From Paenibacillus xylanexedens (GTDB lineage Bacteria; Bacillota; Bacilli; Paenibacillales; Paenibacillaceae), in the NCBI RefSeq assembly GCF_007680605.1, contig NZ_VEIO01000001.1:1364001-1428000 (forward strand): a stretch of 64,000 bases of DNA, read 5' to 3'. Positions 35,727-44,825 of this stretch are shown piece after piece. Positions within the stretch are counted from its first letter, which is position 1; each line of letters begins with the position of its first letter. The notes under the pieces are model-generated. The model saw only the letters and a list, made by a program, of their open reading frames with translations. It did no database searches and was not told the DNA's origin. Both the position numbers and the translations under genes were made by a program.

Positions 35727-37778
35727 ATGAAAAGGATCATAGCGGTTTTATGTGTGTTTATGCTTGTCATTATGCCTGTAGCAGATGTCAAAGCTGAGGC
35801 GACAGAAAAGCAGACAACCCAAGCGAAAGCTAAACAACTCGCTGACATGCTGGTTCAACAATACGGTGTCACAAGTCTGCAGTATGCGATTATGGACAAG
35901 GGGGAAATGATTTTATCGGACGGTGCTGGATTTCATGATAAGGCGAGCCAGAAAACCGTGGACAAAGACACCATGTACGGCATAGGCTCCGTAAGCAAAA
36001 TGGTGGTGACAACTGCGGTCATGATGTTGGTCGATTCTGGTGAGGTTGACCTGGATCAGCCACTTACTACGTATATTACCGATTTCAAAATGGCAGATCC
36101 CCGCTATAAGGAAATTACACCGCGTATGTTAATGAATCATTCATCCGGATTATATGGTTCGCAGTATGGAAACAGCATGCTGTTTGATGATAACGACACA
36201 CGTAACCATGATGAACTGCTGATCAAACTTCAGGCCGAACGACTTAAGTCTAAACCGGGGGAATACTCGGTCTATTGCAATGATGGCTTTCAATTGCTGG
36301 AGATTTTGGTGGAACGCGTGAGTGGGCAAAGTTACAGTCAATATGTGGAACATTCTATCAGCAAGCCGTTGCAGCTGAATTCAACGAAGACACCACTGGA
36401 TTCGTTCAATAGAGACAAATTAGCTGGAACCTATTGGCCAACTTTTAAATCGAAGATGCCTGTTGAAAATGCTAATATCATCGGTACGGGTGGCATTTAT
36501 TCAACGGCTGAGGAGTTAACGCAATTTGCGGAACTGCTAATGGGTAACCGTTCGGATCTTCTATCGGAGGCTTCGGTTAAAGCGATGCAAAGTCCGGAAT
36601 ATCGCAAAGGCATCTGGGTATCTGACGAAATCAATTCGTTCAACTTCGGACTGGGCTGGGATGCAGTAGAACTTGCTCCATTTAGTGAATATGGCATTAA
36701 AGCACTGACCAAGGGCGGGGATACGATGATGTATCACGCTTCCTTAATTACGATTCCAGAGCACGACATATCCATGGCTGTGTTATCTTCAGGTGGATCC
36801 TCTGTTTTTGACCAGATGTTTGCCAGCAAAGTGTTGCTTGAAGTGCTGAAGGAGCAAGGTATCATTGACAACATTAAACCCGATCGTACCTTCTCTGCGC
36901 CAGTCCAGACCAAGATGTCTGCTGAGTTGAAAGAGTACTCCGGTTTGTATGGGAACGTTGGTAGTACTACGGAAATTGATATTCAGAATGGAGCATTCAC
37001 ATTACCAGCTATGCTGGGCGGACTGATTGCTGAACAAAAGTATGTGTATACAGGTGACGGGTATTTTACCAGCAAGGACGGAAGTGTGAAAGTGAGCTTT
37101 GTGAAGGAACGCAATGCCAAGACCTATGTTAAAGTTCAAGGATACCTTAACTTGCCGGGACTGGGACAGATGGGCATGAGCACGTACGATTATCAAAAGC
37201 TGGAGCCTAACAAGCTGGATGCAGTTACCCGGGAGAAGTGGGCTGCACGAAACAGTTTGAACTATTTTGCGCTGGACGAAAAAATCACATCGATTTTCTA
37301 CCTGGTTCCATCACAGCTTATTAAAAATTTTAAGGTCAACGCAGAACACGGTTATGTGAATGGGACGCAAATTAAAGATGTGTATCATGCCGTTAATGTT
37401 GCGGAAATCCCGATCATGAATGGCCGAGATGCTTTTGACTTGGAATTAATGAAGAAAAAAGATGCTGAGATTCTCACCCAGAACGGACAGCAGTACATTT
37501 CGGAAAAGGCGATTCAGCCTATTTTCGGTGGGAAATCAGGAATGGCGACCATTCCAACGAATGGTCAGGCACGATGGTATGCGATTGGCGGGAAATCTGC
37601 TGAAAAGACGATAACGGTGGATTCTCCTGAGCAAGGTGGTTACGCGGTTTATAATGATCAAGGCCAGGTGCTACAGTTCTCTACCGCAACTGGAGAACAG
37701 TCCACGAAGCTACCGAAGAAAGGCTTTATCGTATTTGGGGGTAACGCCGGTGACGTTTTCCACATTCGTCTGAAATAA
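35727..37778 (+). CDS. Secreted serine hydrolase, beta-lactamase / PBP4* family (paralogue 2)
   Basis: The 683-residue protein is a close paralogue of the product of 902-3037 over the full length, including the C-terminal extension. It has a signal peptide (cleavage probably near VKA-EAT), the nucleophile motif SVSK at 88-91 and the third-motif stretch KGGDTMMYHAS. The second motif reads Y-C-N at 183-185 in place of the Y-S-N of paralogue 1; this keeps the catalytic Tyr but alters the neighbour. AAGGAGG precedes the ATG. It follows the LytTR/GHKL operon. Substrate unknown. Confidence 0.9.
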   Translation: MKRIIAVLCVFMLVIMPVADVKAEATEKQTTQAKAKQLADMLVQQYGVTSLQYAIMDKGEMILSDGAGFHDKASQKTVDKDTMYGIGSVSKMVVTTAVMMLVDSGEVDLDQPLTTYITDFKMADPRYKEITPRMLMNHSSGLYGSQYGNSMLFDDNDTRNHDELLIKLQAERLKSKPGEYSVYCNDGFQLLEILVERVSGQSYSQYVEHSISKPLQLNSTKTPLDSFNRDKLAGTYWPTFKSKMPVENANIIGTGGIYSTAEELTQFAELLMGNRSDLLSEASVKAMQSPEYRKGIWVSDEINSFNFGLGWDAVELAPFSEYGIKALTKGGDTMMYHASLITIPEHDISMAVLSSGGSSVFDQMFASKVLLEVLKEQGIIDNIKPDRTFSAPVQTKMSAELKEYSGLYGNVGSTTEIDIQNGAFTLPAMLGGLIAEQKYVYTGDGYFTSKDGSVKVSFVKERNAKTYVKVQGYLNLPGLGQMGMSTYDYQKLEPNKLDAVTREKWAARNSLNYFALDEKITSIFYLVPSQLIKNFKVNAEHGYVNGTQIKDVYHAVNVAEIPIMNGRDAFDLELMKKKDAEILTQNGQQYISEKAIQPIFGGKSGMATIPTNGQARWYAIGGKSAEKTITVDSPEQGGYAVYNDQGQVLQFSTATGEQSTKLPKKGFIVFGGNAGDVFHIRLK

Positions 37779-37828
37779 AGAGAATCGAAATGTTTAAATT
37801 CTTCAGTATTTTTAAATGTATCTATACG

Positions 37829-37856
37829 GAAAAAGCTGCCGAATGGCGGCTTTTTC
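37829..37856 (+). terminator. Terminator after serine hydrolase 2
   Basis: AAAAAGCTGCC-GAAT-GGCGGCTTTTT hairpin with one G-U pair. Confidence 0.88.
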
Positions 37857-38027
37857 GTTCATCCTGATTGGCGAATGAAGATTAATGGTGAATTTTCAGG
37901 ATAGACGTTTTAAGGGACATCATTTGACTTCGAGTTTACTCTAGGGTGTAGACTGATTATAGAAGTCCTAACAGGGATAATTACGATAAGCTGTTAAAAG
38001 TGTATGAATATGAAGGAGCTGAGGCAG

Positions 38028-39017
38028 ATGAGCATAAACAAAGAGACAAGAACAGTGCAACATAACATACATTCAGGTTTTGACAAAAGTAGTACAACTG
38101 ATGAGGTATTAAGCGGACTGGATCTGTCAGGGCATCTCGCCGTAGTGACAGGCGGATATTCCGGTCTGGGACTGGAAACAACACGAGCATTGGTTAGAGC
38201 GGGAGCACACGTTGTTGTGACTGCACGCAGACCAGATGTTGCGCGTGAAGCTTTGGCTTATCTTGAGAACGTGGAAGTGCACGAGCTTGATTTGGCTGAC
38301 CTGTCCAGTGTTGCCGCGTTTGCGGAACGTTTTCTGGCAAGTGCACGCAGTATCGATATGTTAATCCTGAATGCAGGTATCATGGCCTGTCCCGAGACCC
38401 GGATTGGTCCGGGATGGGAAGCGCAGTTTGCTACGAACCATCTGGGACATTTCGCGCTAACCAATCAATTGTGGCCTGCGCTGGTCAGTGAAGGTGGAGC
38501 CCGTGTCGTTTCGCTTTCCTCTGCAGGACATCATTTCTCACCAATCCGCTGGCATGATATTCATTTTGAACAGGGATACGAGAAGTTCCCGGCATACGGT
38601 CAGTCCAAAACAGCGATCAGCTTATTCACGGTAGAACTCGACAGACTTGGCAAGCAGCATGGAGTTCGTGCATTTGCTGTACATCCGGGCGGAATCATGA
38701 CTCCATTACAGCGTTATATGCCCAAAGATGAGATGATTGCTCTCGGTTGGATTGATGAATCCGGGAACGTGGCTAATCCGGGCTTTAAATCACCGGAGCA
38801 GGGTGCGGCAACTCAAGTGTGGGCTGCGACTTCTCCCAAGCTTGAAGGCCTGGGCGGTGTGTACTGTGAAGATTGCAATATCAGTGAGATGGCTCCCGAA
38901 GATGGCGGTTTTTACGGCGTGAAGCCATATGCAATTGATGCTGAGCAGGCGGAGCGCTTATGGGCGTTATCTGCTGAATTGACGAAGACGGATATTCCAG
39001 TCGACGGACGAGAATGA
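38028..39017 (+). CDS. Short-chain dehydrogenase/reductase
   Basis: The 329-residue protein has the classical SDR pattern: cofactor-binding TGGYSGLG (about 47-54), NAG in LILNAGIMA, the catalytic Ser region VVSLSSAGHH and YGQSK as the YxxxK pair. It resembles the retinol-dehydrogenase/WWOX-like SDR group, and NADP binding is likely from the ARRPD segment. AAGGAG supports the ATG at 38028 over in-frame upstream ATGs. Substrate unknown. Confidence 0.9.
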   Translation: MSINKETRTVQHNIHSGFDKSSTTDEVLSGLDLSGHLAVVTGGYSGLGLETTRALVRAGAHVVVTARRPDVAREALAYLENVEVHELDLADLSSVAAFAERFLASARSIDMLILNAGIMACPETRIGPGWEAQFATNHLGHFALTNQLWPALVSEGGARVVSLSSAGHHFSPIRWHDIHFEQGYEKFPAYGQSKTAISLFTVELDRLGKQHGVRAFAVHPGGIMTPLQRYMPKDEMIALGWIDESGNVANPGFKSPEQGAATQVWAATSPKLEGLGGVYCEDCNISEMAPEDGGFYGVKPYAIDAEQAERLWALSAELTKTDIPVDGRE

Positions 39018-39071
39018 ACCGGACTTCTATTTAGAAGATAGAGAATGTTAAAAATATGTGGTAGAATGTTC

Positions 39072-39109
39072 AAGCGTTGCGGTTTATAAATCCGCGGCGC
39101 TATTTTTTT
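39072..39109 (+). terminator. Terminator after the SDR gene
   Basis: AGCGTTGCGG pairs with CCGCGGCGCT (one G-U pair), then a T run. The rest of 39110-39317 has a 12-bp palindrome GTACTCGAGTAC (39154-39165) and no gene. Confidence 0.85.
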
Positions 39110-39317
39110 ATGCCTGACGATCCGAAAAATGCTGTTCATTTATAATTTAAAGTGTACTCGAGTACCTATTCAGCAAACAGGCGAATATCATTATAATAAT
39201 ACGTTTGAATTTCATCAGTCTGTAAAGGGAAATATGAGGATAGATTGTCATCGGAGTGTGTTTCGATTTACAATGTAGGAATCATGTTCTTTTTGAAGAA
39301 CGCAGGGAGAGAAAATC

Positions 39318-40211
39318 ATGAATATTTTTGAGAACCACATACCTAACGAAAAAGTGAAATGTAATGAACCGCTAAAAAATCATACGTTTATCCAAATTGG
39401 AGGCAAGGCTGATATTCTCGTTCATCCAACCACTGTGGAGGAGATTACCAAAGTGGTTGAAATTGCGAACAGCCATCAGTTGCCGCTGACCGTTATTGGC
39501 AAAGGCTCCAACGTTATTATTAAGGACGGAGGCATCCGGGGAGTCACGATTTCGCTCAGCCGCTTCGATCAGATCGAAGTCAGTGGGACACGTATCATGG
39601 CACAAAGCGGCTCCGATATTATTGACGTATCCAGAACTGCTTTGGCACATAGCCTGAAGGGTATGGAATTCGCCTGTGGCATTCCTGGCAGTACAGGAGG
39701 CGCTCTTTATATGAATGCCGGCGCTTACGGTGGTCAGATTGCAGATGTGATCGAAAAGGCGACGGTCATTACCCGTGAAGGCAACGTTGTCGTAATTCCA
39801 CGTGAAGAGATGAAGCTGAGTTACCGCAATAGTCTCTTCAAGATGGATCATTATATTATTTTGGATGCCGAGTTTACGCTTAGCGCAGGAGACAAAGAGG
39901 AGATCTCCAGCAAAATGGAGGAATTAACGTTCCTGAGAGAATCGAAACAGCCATTGGAATACCCTTCTTGCGGAAGTGTGTTCAAACGTCCGGAAGGACA
40001 TTTTGCCGGTAAACTAATTCAGGATTGTCAGTTGCAGGGTACTCGCATCGGTGGGGCTGAAATCTCAACCAAACACGCAGGATTTATCGTGAATGTGGAT
40101 CACGCCACTGCCAAGGATTATGAGGATCTGATTCAGTTTATTCAGAAAAAAGTGTGGGATACGTTCCAGGTTGAATTGGAGACAGAAGTCATTTTCCTTG
40201 GAGAATATTGA
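39318..40211 (+). CDS. murB: UDP-N-acetylenolpyruvoylglucosamine reductase MurB
   Basis: The 297-residue flavoenzyme reduces UDP-GlcNAc-enolpyruvate to UDP-MurNAc in peptidoglycan synthesis. It has the FAD-binding PCMH domain (LTVIGKGSNVIIKDGGIRG; GIPGSTGGALYMNAGAYGG) and the substrate-domain motif SCGSVFKRPEGHFAGKLI, as in type IIb (short, Gram-positive) MurB. GGGAGAG precedes the ATG. It stands outside any mur cluster here. Confidence 0.95.
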   Translation: MNIFENHIPNEKVKCNEPLKNHTFIQIGGKADILVHPTTVEEITKVVEIANSHQLPLTVIGKGSNVIIKDGGIRGVTISLSRFDQIEVSGTRIMAQSGSDIIDVSRTALAHSLKGMEFACGIPGSTGGALYMNAGAYGGQIADVIEKATVITREGNVVVIPREEMKLSYRNSLFKMDHYIILDAEFTLSAGDKEEISSKMEELTFLRESKQPLEYPSCGSVFKRPEGHFAGKLIQDCQLQGTRIGGAEISTKHAGFIVNVDHATAKDYEDLIQFIQKKVWDTFQVELETEVIFLGEY

Positions 40212-40286
40212 TTAAGGATACGACATGTGAAGAATGGAGCACTAGGGTATGCGTAAGGCATGACTATGCGCCGTTAATAAAGATGT

Positions 40287-40310
40287 AGCCGCCAATTGGC
40301 GGCTTTTTTG
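40287..40310 (+). terminator. Terminator after murB
   Basis: AGCCGCC-AATT-GGCGGCT hairpin followed by TTTTT. Confidence 0.92.
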
Positions 40311-40417
40311 CTGTATTTTATTAAAAATGAAAGAACGATCATGATAATTTTGGTAATATTAGATGGGTTTATGTGTTATATTATCAATTTATCCGTTTTC
40401 AAGGAGGAGGCTTGAAC

Positions 40418-41137
40418 ATGAGTAAAGGAAAAGGAAAGTTTCTCAAGATTATAGTCGCAACTATAGCGCTCTTATCACTTACTGTGGTATCGGTATACAC
40501 CTATATGTATATAAAAGAAAGACCGGGTGGTCTGGCGGATCAGACATTGTCCAAAGCTATGGGGCTGGACGAAACCATGTCGATTCCGATCGGCAACACG
40601 CCGGAGGATGCAGTGGAACAATTCAGGACTTCATCCCATAATGTCCATGTAGTTCATCAGGAGCCTGTGGACGACGATATGATCGTGTTTACGCAGAGAA
40701 CAAACAGCGAAGCAGCAAGCAATTTGCAGCTGGAGTACGTACGGAAAAATAATTTTGGCTGGAAGTGGGTGTGGGGCGGAGGTTATGGAATAGGAGATGT
40801 AGATCCGTCTGAGTATGCATTGTATTATATGAACTTACCGAAGCTAGAAGGGATAGACACTCCTTTTCCAATGGTGTTTGGTACAATCGAGCATCCGGGG
40901 ATCCAGCGTGTAACTGCTGAAACAGAACAGAACGGCTCCATGTCCATAACGGAAGCCAAGTTGATCAAAACAGATATGGAAGAGTATGTCTGGTTTGTGA
41001 TGCTGCCTTCATCAGAGGGCACACCCTATACGATTAAAGTATATGATGAAGAGGGGGAACAAGTTGGCAGCAAACAAAATGAAATGCTAAACGATAGCGG
41101 ATCACTGACGCTGGGGAAAAGGTCAGCTTCGATGTGA
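40418..41137 (+). CDS. Membrane-anchored protein of unknown function
   Basis: The 239-residue protein has one N-terminal membrane helix (about 9-31) after a Lys/Gly-rich start, and an extracellular domain with several Trp/Gly residues (NFGWKWVWGGGYG). AAGGAGGAGG seven bases upstream fixes the ATG. I do not recognise the family. It converges on the YoaT-like gene 22 bp away. Confidence 0.75.
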   Translation: MSKGKGKFLKIIVATIALLSLTVVSVYTYMYIKERPGGLADQTLSKAMGLDETMSIPIGNTPEDAVEQFRTSSHNVHVVHQEPVDDDMIVFTQRTNSEAASNLQLEYVRKNNFGWKWVWGGGYGIGDVDPSEYALYYMNLPKLEGIDTPFPMVFGTIEHPGIQRVTAETEQNGSMSITEAKLIKTDMEEYVWFVMLPSSEGTPYTIKVYDEEGEQVGSKQNEMLNDSGSLTLGKRSASM

Positions 41138-41159
41138 TCCACACGTGGTCTTCTTGAAA

Positions 41160-41930
41160 TTATTTTGTTGTGCGATTGGCTTTCACATATTTAAGTTGCG
41201 CGACGATGATTACACTGATAATAACCAGCAGAAACCAGGAACTGATTTTGCTGAAGCTCACCAGCTGCCAGCTCTCATGCTGATCGGGATATTTCCAGCC
41301 GTTAAAGAAGGTGGCGATATTTTCTGCCAGCCAGATAAAGAAACCTACAATGATGAAAGCAAGGGATAAAGGCATACGGTAGGTTGTATGGCGTACCCGG
41401 TAGATAATCCACGTTTTCCAGAAGACAACAAAGACGAGTGCTGTCAGCCACCAGCGAAAATCCGGGATAAAGTGATGCGTGAAAAAGTTAAGATAGATTG
41501 CTGCGCCGAGTAACATGGAGGGAACCATGCCCGGCCAGCCGGTCATATCCATACGCAACCTTCGCCAGATCTGACACATGAAGCTGGCTACACTGGCGTA
41601 CATAAATCCGCTGTATAACGGAACACCGAATATTTTGCTATATGCTGGTTCCGGGTAAGACCATGATCCCATATGCACTTTGTATATTTCGAGCAGGAGA
41701 CCGATCACGTGGAATACACAAATGACCTTGATTTCGTCCAACGTTTCCAGCCCGGAGCGAAACATCAAATATTGAACAGCAAGCAGAATAAGCAGAATGG
41801 CATCATAGCGCTGGATGTAAGGAAATGGAATGATCGTCGAAAGAGCCAGCGTGCCAAAAATGGCTACGGGAAAAATACAGCTCATGGCCTGATGGTAGCC
41901 GAAATGCAATAACTGAATGATTGATTTCAT
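41160..41930 (-). CDS. DUF817 (YoaT-like) integral membrane protein
   Basis: The 256-residue protein has about eight membrane helices and matches the DUF817 family by its length and by the conserved segments KVHMGSWSYPEPAYSKIFGV, PLYSGFMYASV and NIATFFNGWKYPDQ. B. subtilis YoaT is the reference member; its function is unknown. AAGGAGC precedes the ATG. Confidence 0.85.
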   Translation of the reverse strand: MKSIIQLLHFGYHQAMSCIFPVAIFGTLALSTIIPFPYIQRYDAILLILLAVQYLMFRSGLETLDEIKVICVFHVIGLLLEIYKVHMGSWSYPEPAYSKIFGVPLYSGFMYASVASFMCQIWRRLRMDMTGWPGMVPSMLLGAAIYLNFFTHHFIPDFRWWLTALVFVVFWKTWIIYRVRHTTYRMPLSLAFIIVGFFIWLAENIATFFNGWKYPDQHESWQLVSFSKISSWFLLVIISVIIVAQLKYVKANRTTK

Positions 41931-42162
41931 AGGAAGTAGCTCCTTTTGACACTTCTGATCTGGAGTAAATTTGAGTGTGCATGATCACTTATATTAATCT
42001 AATCGATTTTGACCCATTTGAAAAATAGAAAAAAATGAAGAAGGAAGTTCATGTTTTGGCTAAAGCCCTGTCATTTTATGCACCAGAGCAGCTTTAAATG
42101 TATATTCTTTGTTGCATATGATAAAATGGAGTTTATACTTTATAAGAAACAGGGAGGCCGTC

Positions 42163-42507
42163 ATGCAACTGATACAACCACAAGATATCCAGCTCCGGCT
42201 TGATCGCTTTGTTGATCAGGATGTGTATATGCATCTTGAGATGACAACGGGCGCTTACGCTCAACATTACGATAGTTCACGGCATCCGGCTTCAGCTTTT
42301 ATCACCAATGCCGCCATTCGATATACGCAGGGCTCTATCTCAGGTGAGGGACCCTACCGTGTCGGTCTGAAGACGACAGATGGCTGGGTCTATGCTGAAG
42401 GGCTCACCCATATTGATGAGCAGGAACAAAATAGATTGATTATGGCCGGCCATGACAGCCAAGGCAAACTGGTTGTCGCATTGCAGCTGAGCCGGGAGAA
42501 GTTCTAA
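42163..42507 (+). CDS. YojF-family protein (bacillithiol deacetylase partner)
   Basis: The 114-residue protein matches YojF (DUF1806) of Bacillus, encoded next to yojG/bshB2. Conserved-looking segments are QDVYMHLEMTTGAYAQHY, FITNAAIRYTQG and YRVGLKTTDGWVYAEGLTH. GGGAGG precedes the ATG. The stop overlaps or abuts the next gene, so the pair is co-translated. Function is not known beyond the association with bacillithiol synthesis. Confidence 0.82.
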   Translation: MQLIQPQDIQLRLDRFVDQDVYMHLEMTTGAYAQHYDSSRHPASAFITNAAIRYTQGSISGEGPYRVGLKTTDGWVYAEGLTHIDEQEQNRLIMAGHDSQGKLVVALQLSREKF

Positions 42508-42527
42508 TGGGAGCGGAGGAACAACAT

Positions 42528-43205
42528 ATGACAAAGAATGCACACGATGAGCACCAACGCATCCTGGTGGTTTATCCCCATCCAGACGACGAAGCATTCT
42601 CCGTATCGGGCACGTTAGCCAAATACATTGATTCTGGAGCACACGTTACATATGCTTGTCTGACGCTGGGTGAGATGGGACGTAACATGGGCATTCCGCC
42701 GTTTGCGAACCGCGTGACCCTGCCATCCATCCGCAAAGAGGAGCTTATTGAAGCAGCGAGTGCGATTGGTATTCAAGATTTAAGGATGCTAGGTTTTCAC
42801 GATAAAATGGTAGAGTTTGAAGATCCTCAACTGCTGGATGGCAGCATTATGGCTCTTCTTGAGGAGATTAAACCTTCGCTGGTCTTTACATTTTATCCCG
42901 GATACAGTGTTCACCCCGATCATGATGCGACAGGAGCCGCGGTGATCAGGGCTGTCAGCCGTATACCGCTGGAAGAGCGTCCTGTTGTTCATTGCGTGGC
43001 TTTTTCTAATAATCATGAGCAGCATATTGGCAAGCCTGATGTGATCGTAGATGTCTCCCAATTTCTTGCGCAAAAGCTCGCCTCGATCCGTGCCCATCGC
43101 TCGCAGTTTCAGGCGGCCGAGTTGCTCGGTAATCGCAAGTTGAACGATGAAGAACTTCAAGCACGCTTCGGGCGTGAACGGTTCTGGACCTATACCTTTG
43201 CATAA
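42528..43205 (+). CDS. bshB2: Bacillithiol biosynthesis deacetylase BshB2
   Basis: The 225-residue enzyme belongs to the LmbE-like N-acetyl-sugar deacetylases. The Zn site is HPDDE near the N-terminus, with HPDHDATG later. In Bacillus it removes the acetyl group from GlcNAc-malate during bacillithiol synthesis. The YojF neighbour supports the B2 type over BshB1. GGAGGA supports the ATG at 42528; an ATG at 42507, which overlaps the yojF stop in TAATG, is also possible. Confidence 0.88.
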   Translation: MTKNAHDEHQRILVVYPHPDDEAFSVSGTLAKYIDSGAHVTYACLTLGEMGRNMGIPPFANRVTLPSIRKEELIEAASAIGIQDLRMLGFHDKMVEFEDPQLLDGSIMALLEEIKPSLVFTFYPGYSVHPDHDATGAAVIRAVSRIPLEERPVVHCVAFSNNHEQHIGKPDVIVDVSQFLAQKLASIRAHRSQFQAAELLGNRKLNDEELQARFGRERFWTYTFA

Positions 43206-43224
43206 ATTGAACATGTCATGTCTA

Positions 43225-43250
43225 AAGTCGCCAAGTTGGCGGCTTTTTTT
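43225..43250 (+). terminator. Terminator after bshB2
   Basis: AAGTCGCC-AAGTT-GGCGGCTT hairpin followed by T residues. Confidence 0.9.
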
Positions 43251-43395
43251 CATTCAATCACAATTTGGACACAAAAGTAAGCAACCTATAGCCTGATGGG
43301 GCTATATGGGAAATTTATCATTTTCGATACACTGTGTGAAGGACTGGGATAACGCATTTATGTAACACCAAATGAAGGAACGGAGGGAAGCGGTG

Positions 43396-43431
43396 ATGAG
43401 ATGGATGAAAAATGCAGGAACAAAAATATGA
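43396..43431 (+). other. Possible 11-codon leader ORF ahead of nosD
   Basis: GGAGGG at 43382-43387 is ideally spaced for the ATG at 43396, which opens an 11-codon frame (MRWMKNAGTKI) that ends in TGA overlapping the next ATG (43428) as ATGA. It may couple translation of nosD or mark an error in start choice. Confidence 0.35.
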
Positions 43432-44825
43432 ACAGTAATAAACGATTCAGTATCCGTAGATTTGCAGTAAGTACTCTGATCGTGATTGGACTGGGGCTCC
43501 TTCCAGTGTTTCAAACTGCCCTGTATGCTACTGGGGTCACTGAAGATCGTGAATCCATCCTGCTTCAGCCCATTATAGACCAAGCGGATACAGGAGCGGT
43601 TATTCGTCTTGAATCTGGTCGATATGCAGGCCCCGTTCTCATCTCTAAAGCACTCACTCTCATTGGGGATGATTCGGTTACCATCCATAATGAACAGGAA
43701 CAAAGTGCGATATCCATTCAGGCGGAAGGTGTGAAAATGGAAGGGTTTACAATTGAACATCACGGTCGTCAGCCAGCAGCAGCTGTGCAGATAACGGGTA
43801 GCAATAACGAAATATCTGAACTTATGATTCGCACCAAAGGCGCTGGTTTGCTTGTGCGTGATGCTGCTACTTCTGTCATACGAAATAATACGATTGAGTG
43901 GGCAGGTGCAAGCACAGCATCCAGCAGTCAAAAAGGCAACGGGATCGATCTCTACAATTCACATAACAGTAGGATTGAGGGGAATCAGATTGAGGGCGTG
44001 CTCGATAGTATCTATCTGGAGAACAGTCGAAACGTAACAGTGAACGATAATCGTTTCATGCAAACTAGGTACGGTATTCATTGCATGTATATCGATGGAT
44101 CATCTGTTACGAATAACACAGGAGAAGGTAACATGACTGGTGCCATGATCATGGGGGTTAAAAATACGGTTGTATCAGGCAATACCTTTCGCAAACAAAG
44201 TTCGAATGTTCATTCCCAAGGTATTTTGCTCTATGACGTGCATCAGTCCAAGATCCGCAGCAATACAGTAGAGGGCAATCGTGTGGGCATGAATATCGCT
44301 GAGTCCACGGATAATGAAATCTACGACAACGGTTTGATCCGCAATTTTGTAGGAATACAGATGGTGCTCGCTGAGGGAAATCAATTTACGAAAAATCGAT
44401 TTGTTTCCAACGTTATCGATGCTTCGACAATGGACAGCAAGGATAATATTTTGAAAGAAAACTATTGGGATTCCTTTCAGGGATTGGATTTGAATCAGGA
44501 TGGAATCAGCGAGCTTTCTTATGCAATTAACCCGTTCTATGAGCAATTAATAAGCAGAAATGCTGCTTATCAGCTCTTTTTTCAATCACCGGGCATGGTC
44601 TTTCTGAGTGACTTGCATTCGGAAGGGAAGAGCAATTGGACAACAGATGAATCACCGCAAATGAGCATTGTAAACGAGCATACTGATGTTTCAGAAACAT
44701 CCGGAAATTTCGGTACAGATGCAAGAAATGTGGAAAGCCGGTCAAGTCCGGTTACGATAATTGGTTTACTTTTACTTGGTTTGTCTGCTAGTACGATGAT
44801 CTATATGGGGGTATGTAGAAAATGA
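43428..44825 (+). CDS. nosD: NosD-like periplasmic copper-binding protein
   Basis: The 465-residue protein has a signal peptide (RRFAVSTLIVIGLGLLPVF), a right-handed parallel beta-helix with repeated N-N-x-I/V turns (CASH/NosD repeats; IRNNTIEWAG, VSGNTFRKQS, IRSNTVEGNR, IYDNGLIRNF) and a C-terminal membrane helix (TIIGLLLLGLSASTMIYMGV). NosD delivers copper or sulfur to the CuZ centre of nitrous oxide reductase with NosF and NosY. The start is uncertain: ATG 43428 (coupled to a leader ORF) or ATG 43401. It overlaps nosL by ATGA. Confidence 0.85.
   Translation: MNSNKRFSIRRFAVSTLIVIGLGLLPVFQTALYATGVTEDRESILLQPIIDQADTGAVIRLESGRYAGPVLISKALTLIGDDSVTIHNEQEQSAISIQAEGVKMEGFTIEHHGRQPAAAVQITGSNNEISELMIRTKGAGLLVRDAATSVIRNNTIEWAGASTASSSQKGNGIDLYNSHNSRIEGNQIEGVLDSIYLENSRNVTVNDNRFMQTRYGIHCMYIDGSSVTNNTGEGNMTGAMIMGVKNTVVSGNTFRKQSSNVHSQGILLYDVHQSKIRSNTVEGNRVGMNIAESTDNEIYDNGLIRNFVGIQMVLAEGNQFTKNRFVSNVIDASTMDSKDNILKENYWDSFQGLDLNQDGISELSYAINPFYEQLISRNAAYQLFFQSPGMVFLSDLHSEGKSNWTTDESPQMSIVNEHTDVSETSGNFGTDARNVESRSSPVTIIGLLLLGLSASTMIYMGVCRK

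Noticed and set aside
39246-39258. 13-nt match (TGTCATCGGAGTG) to the edge of the hairpin at 21.6 kb as a second copy
   Set aside because: Too short alone and without the complementary arm; noted only as a hint.
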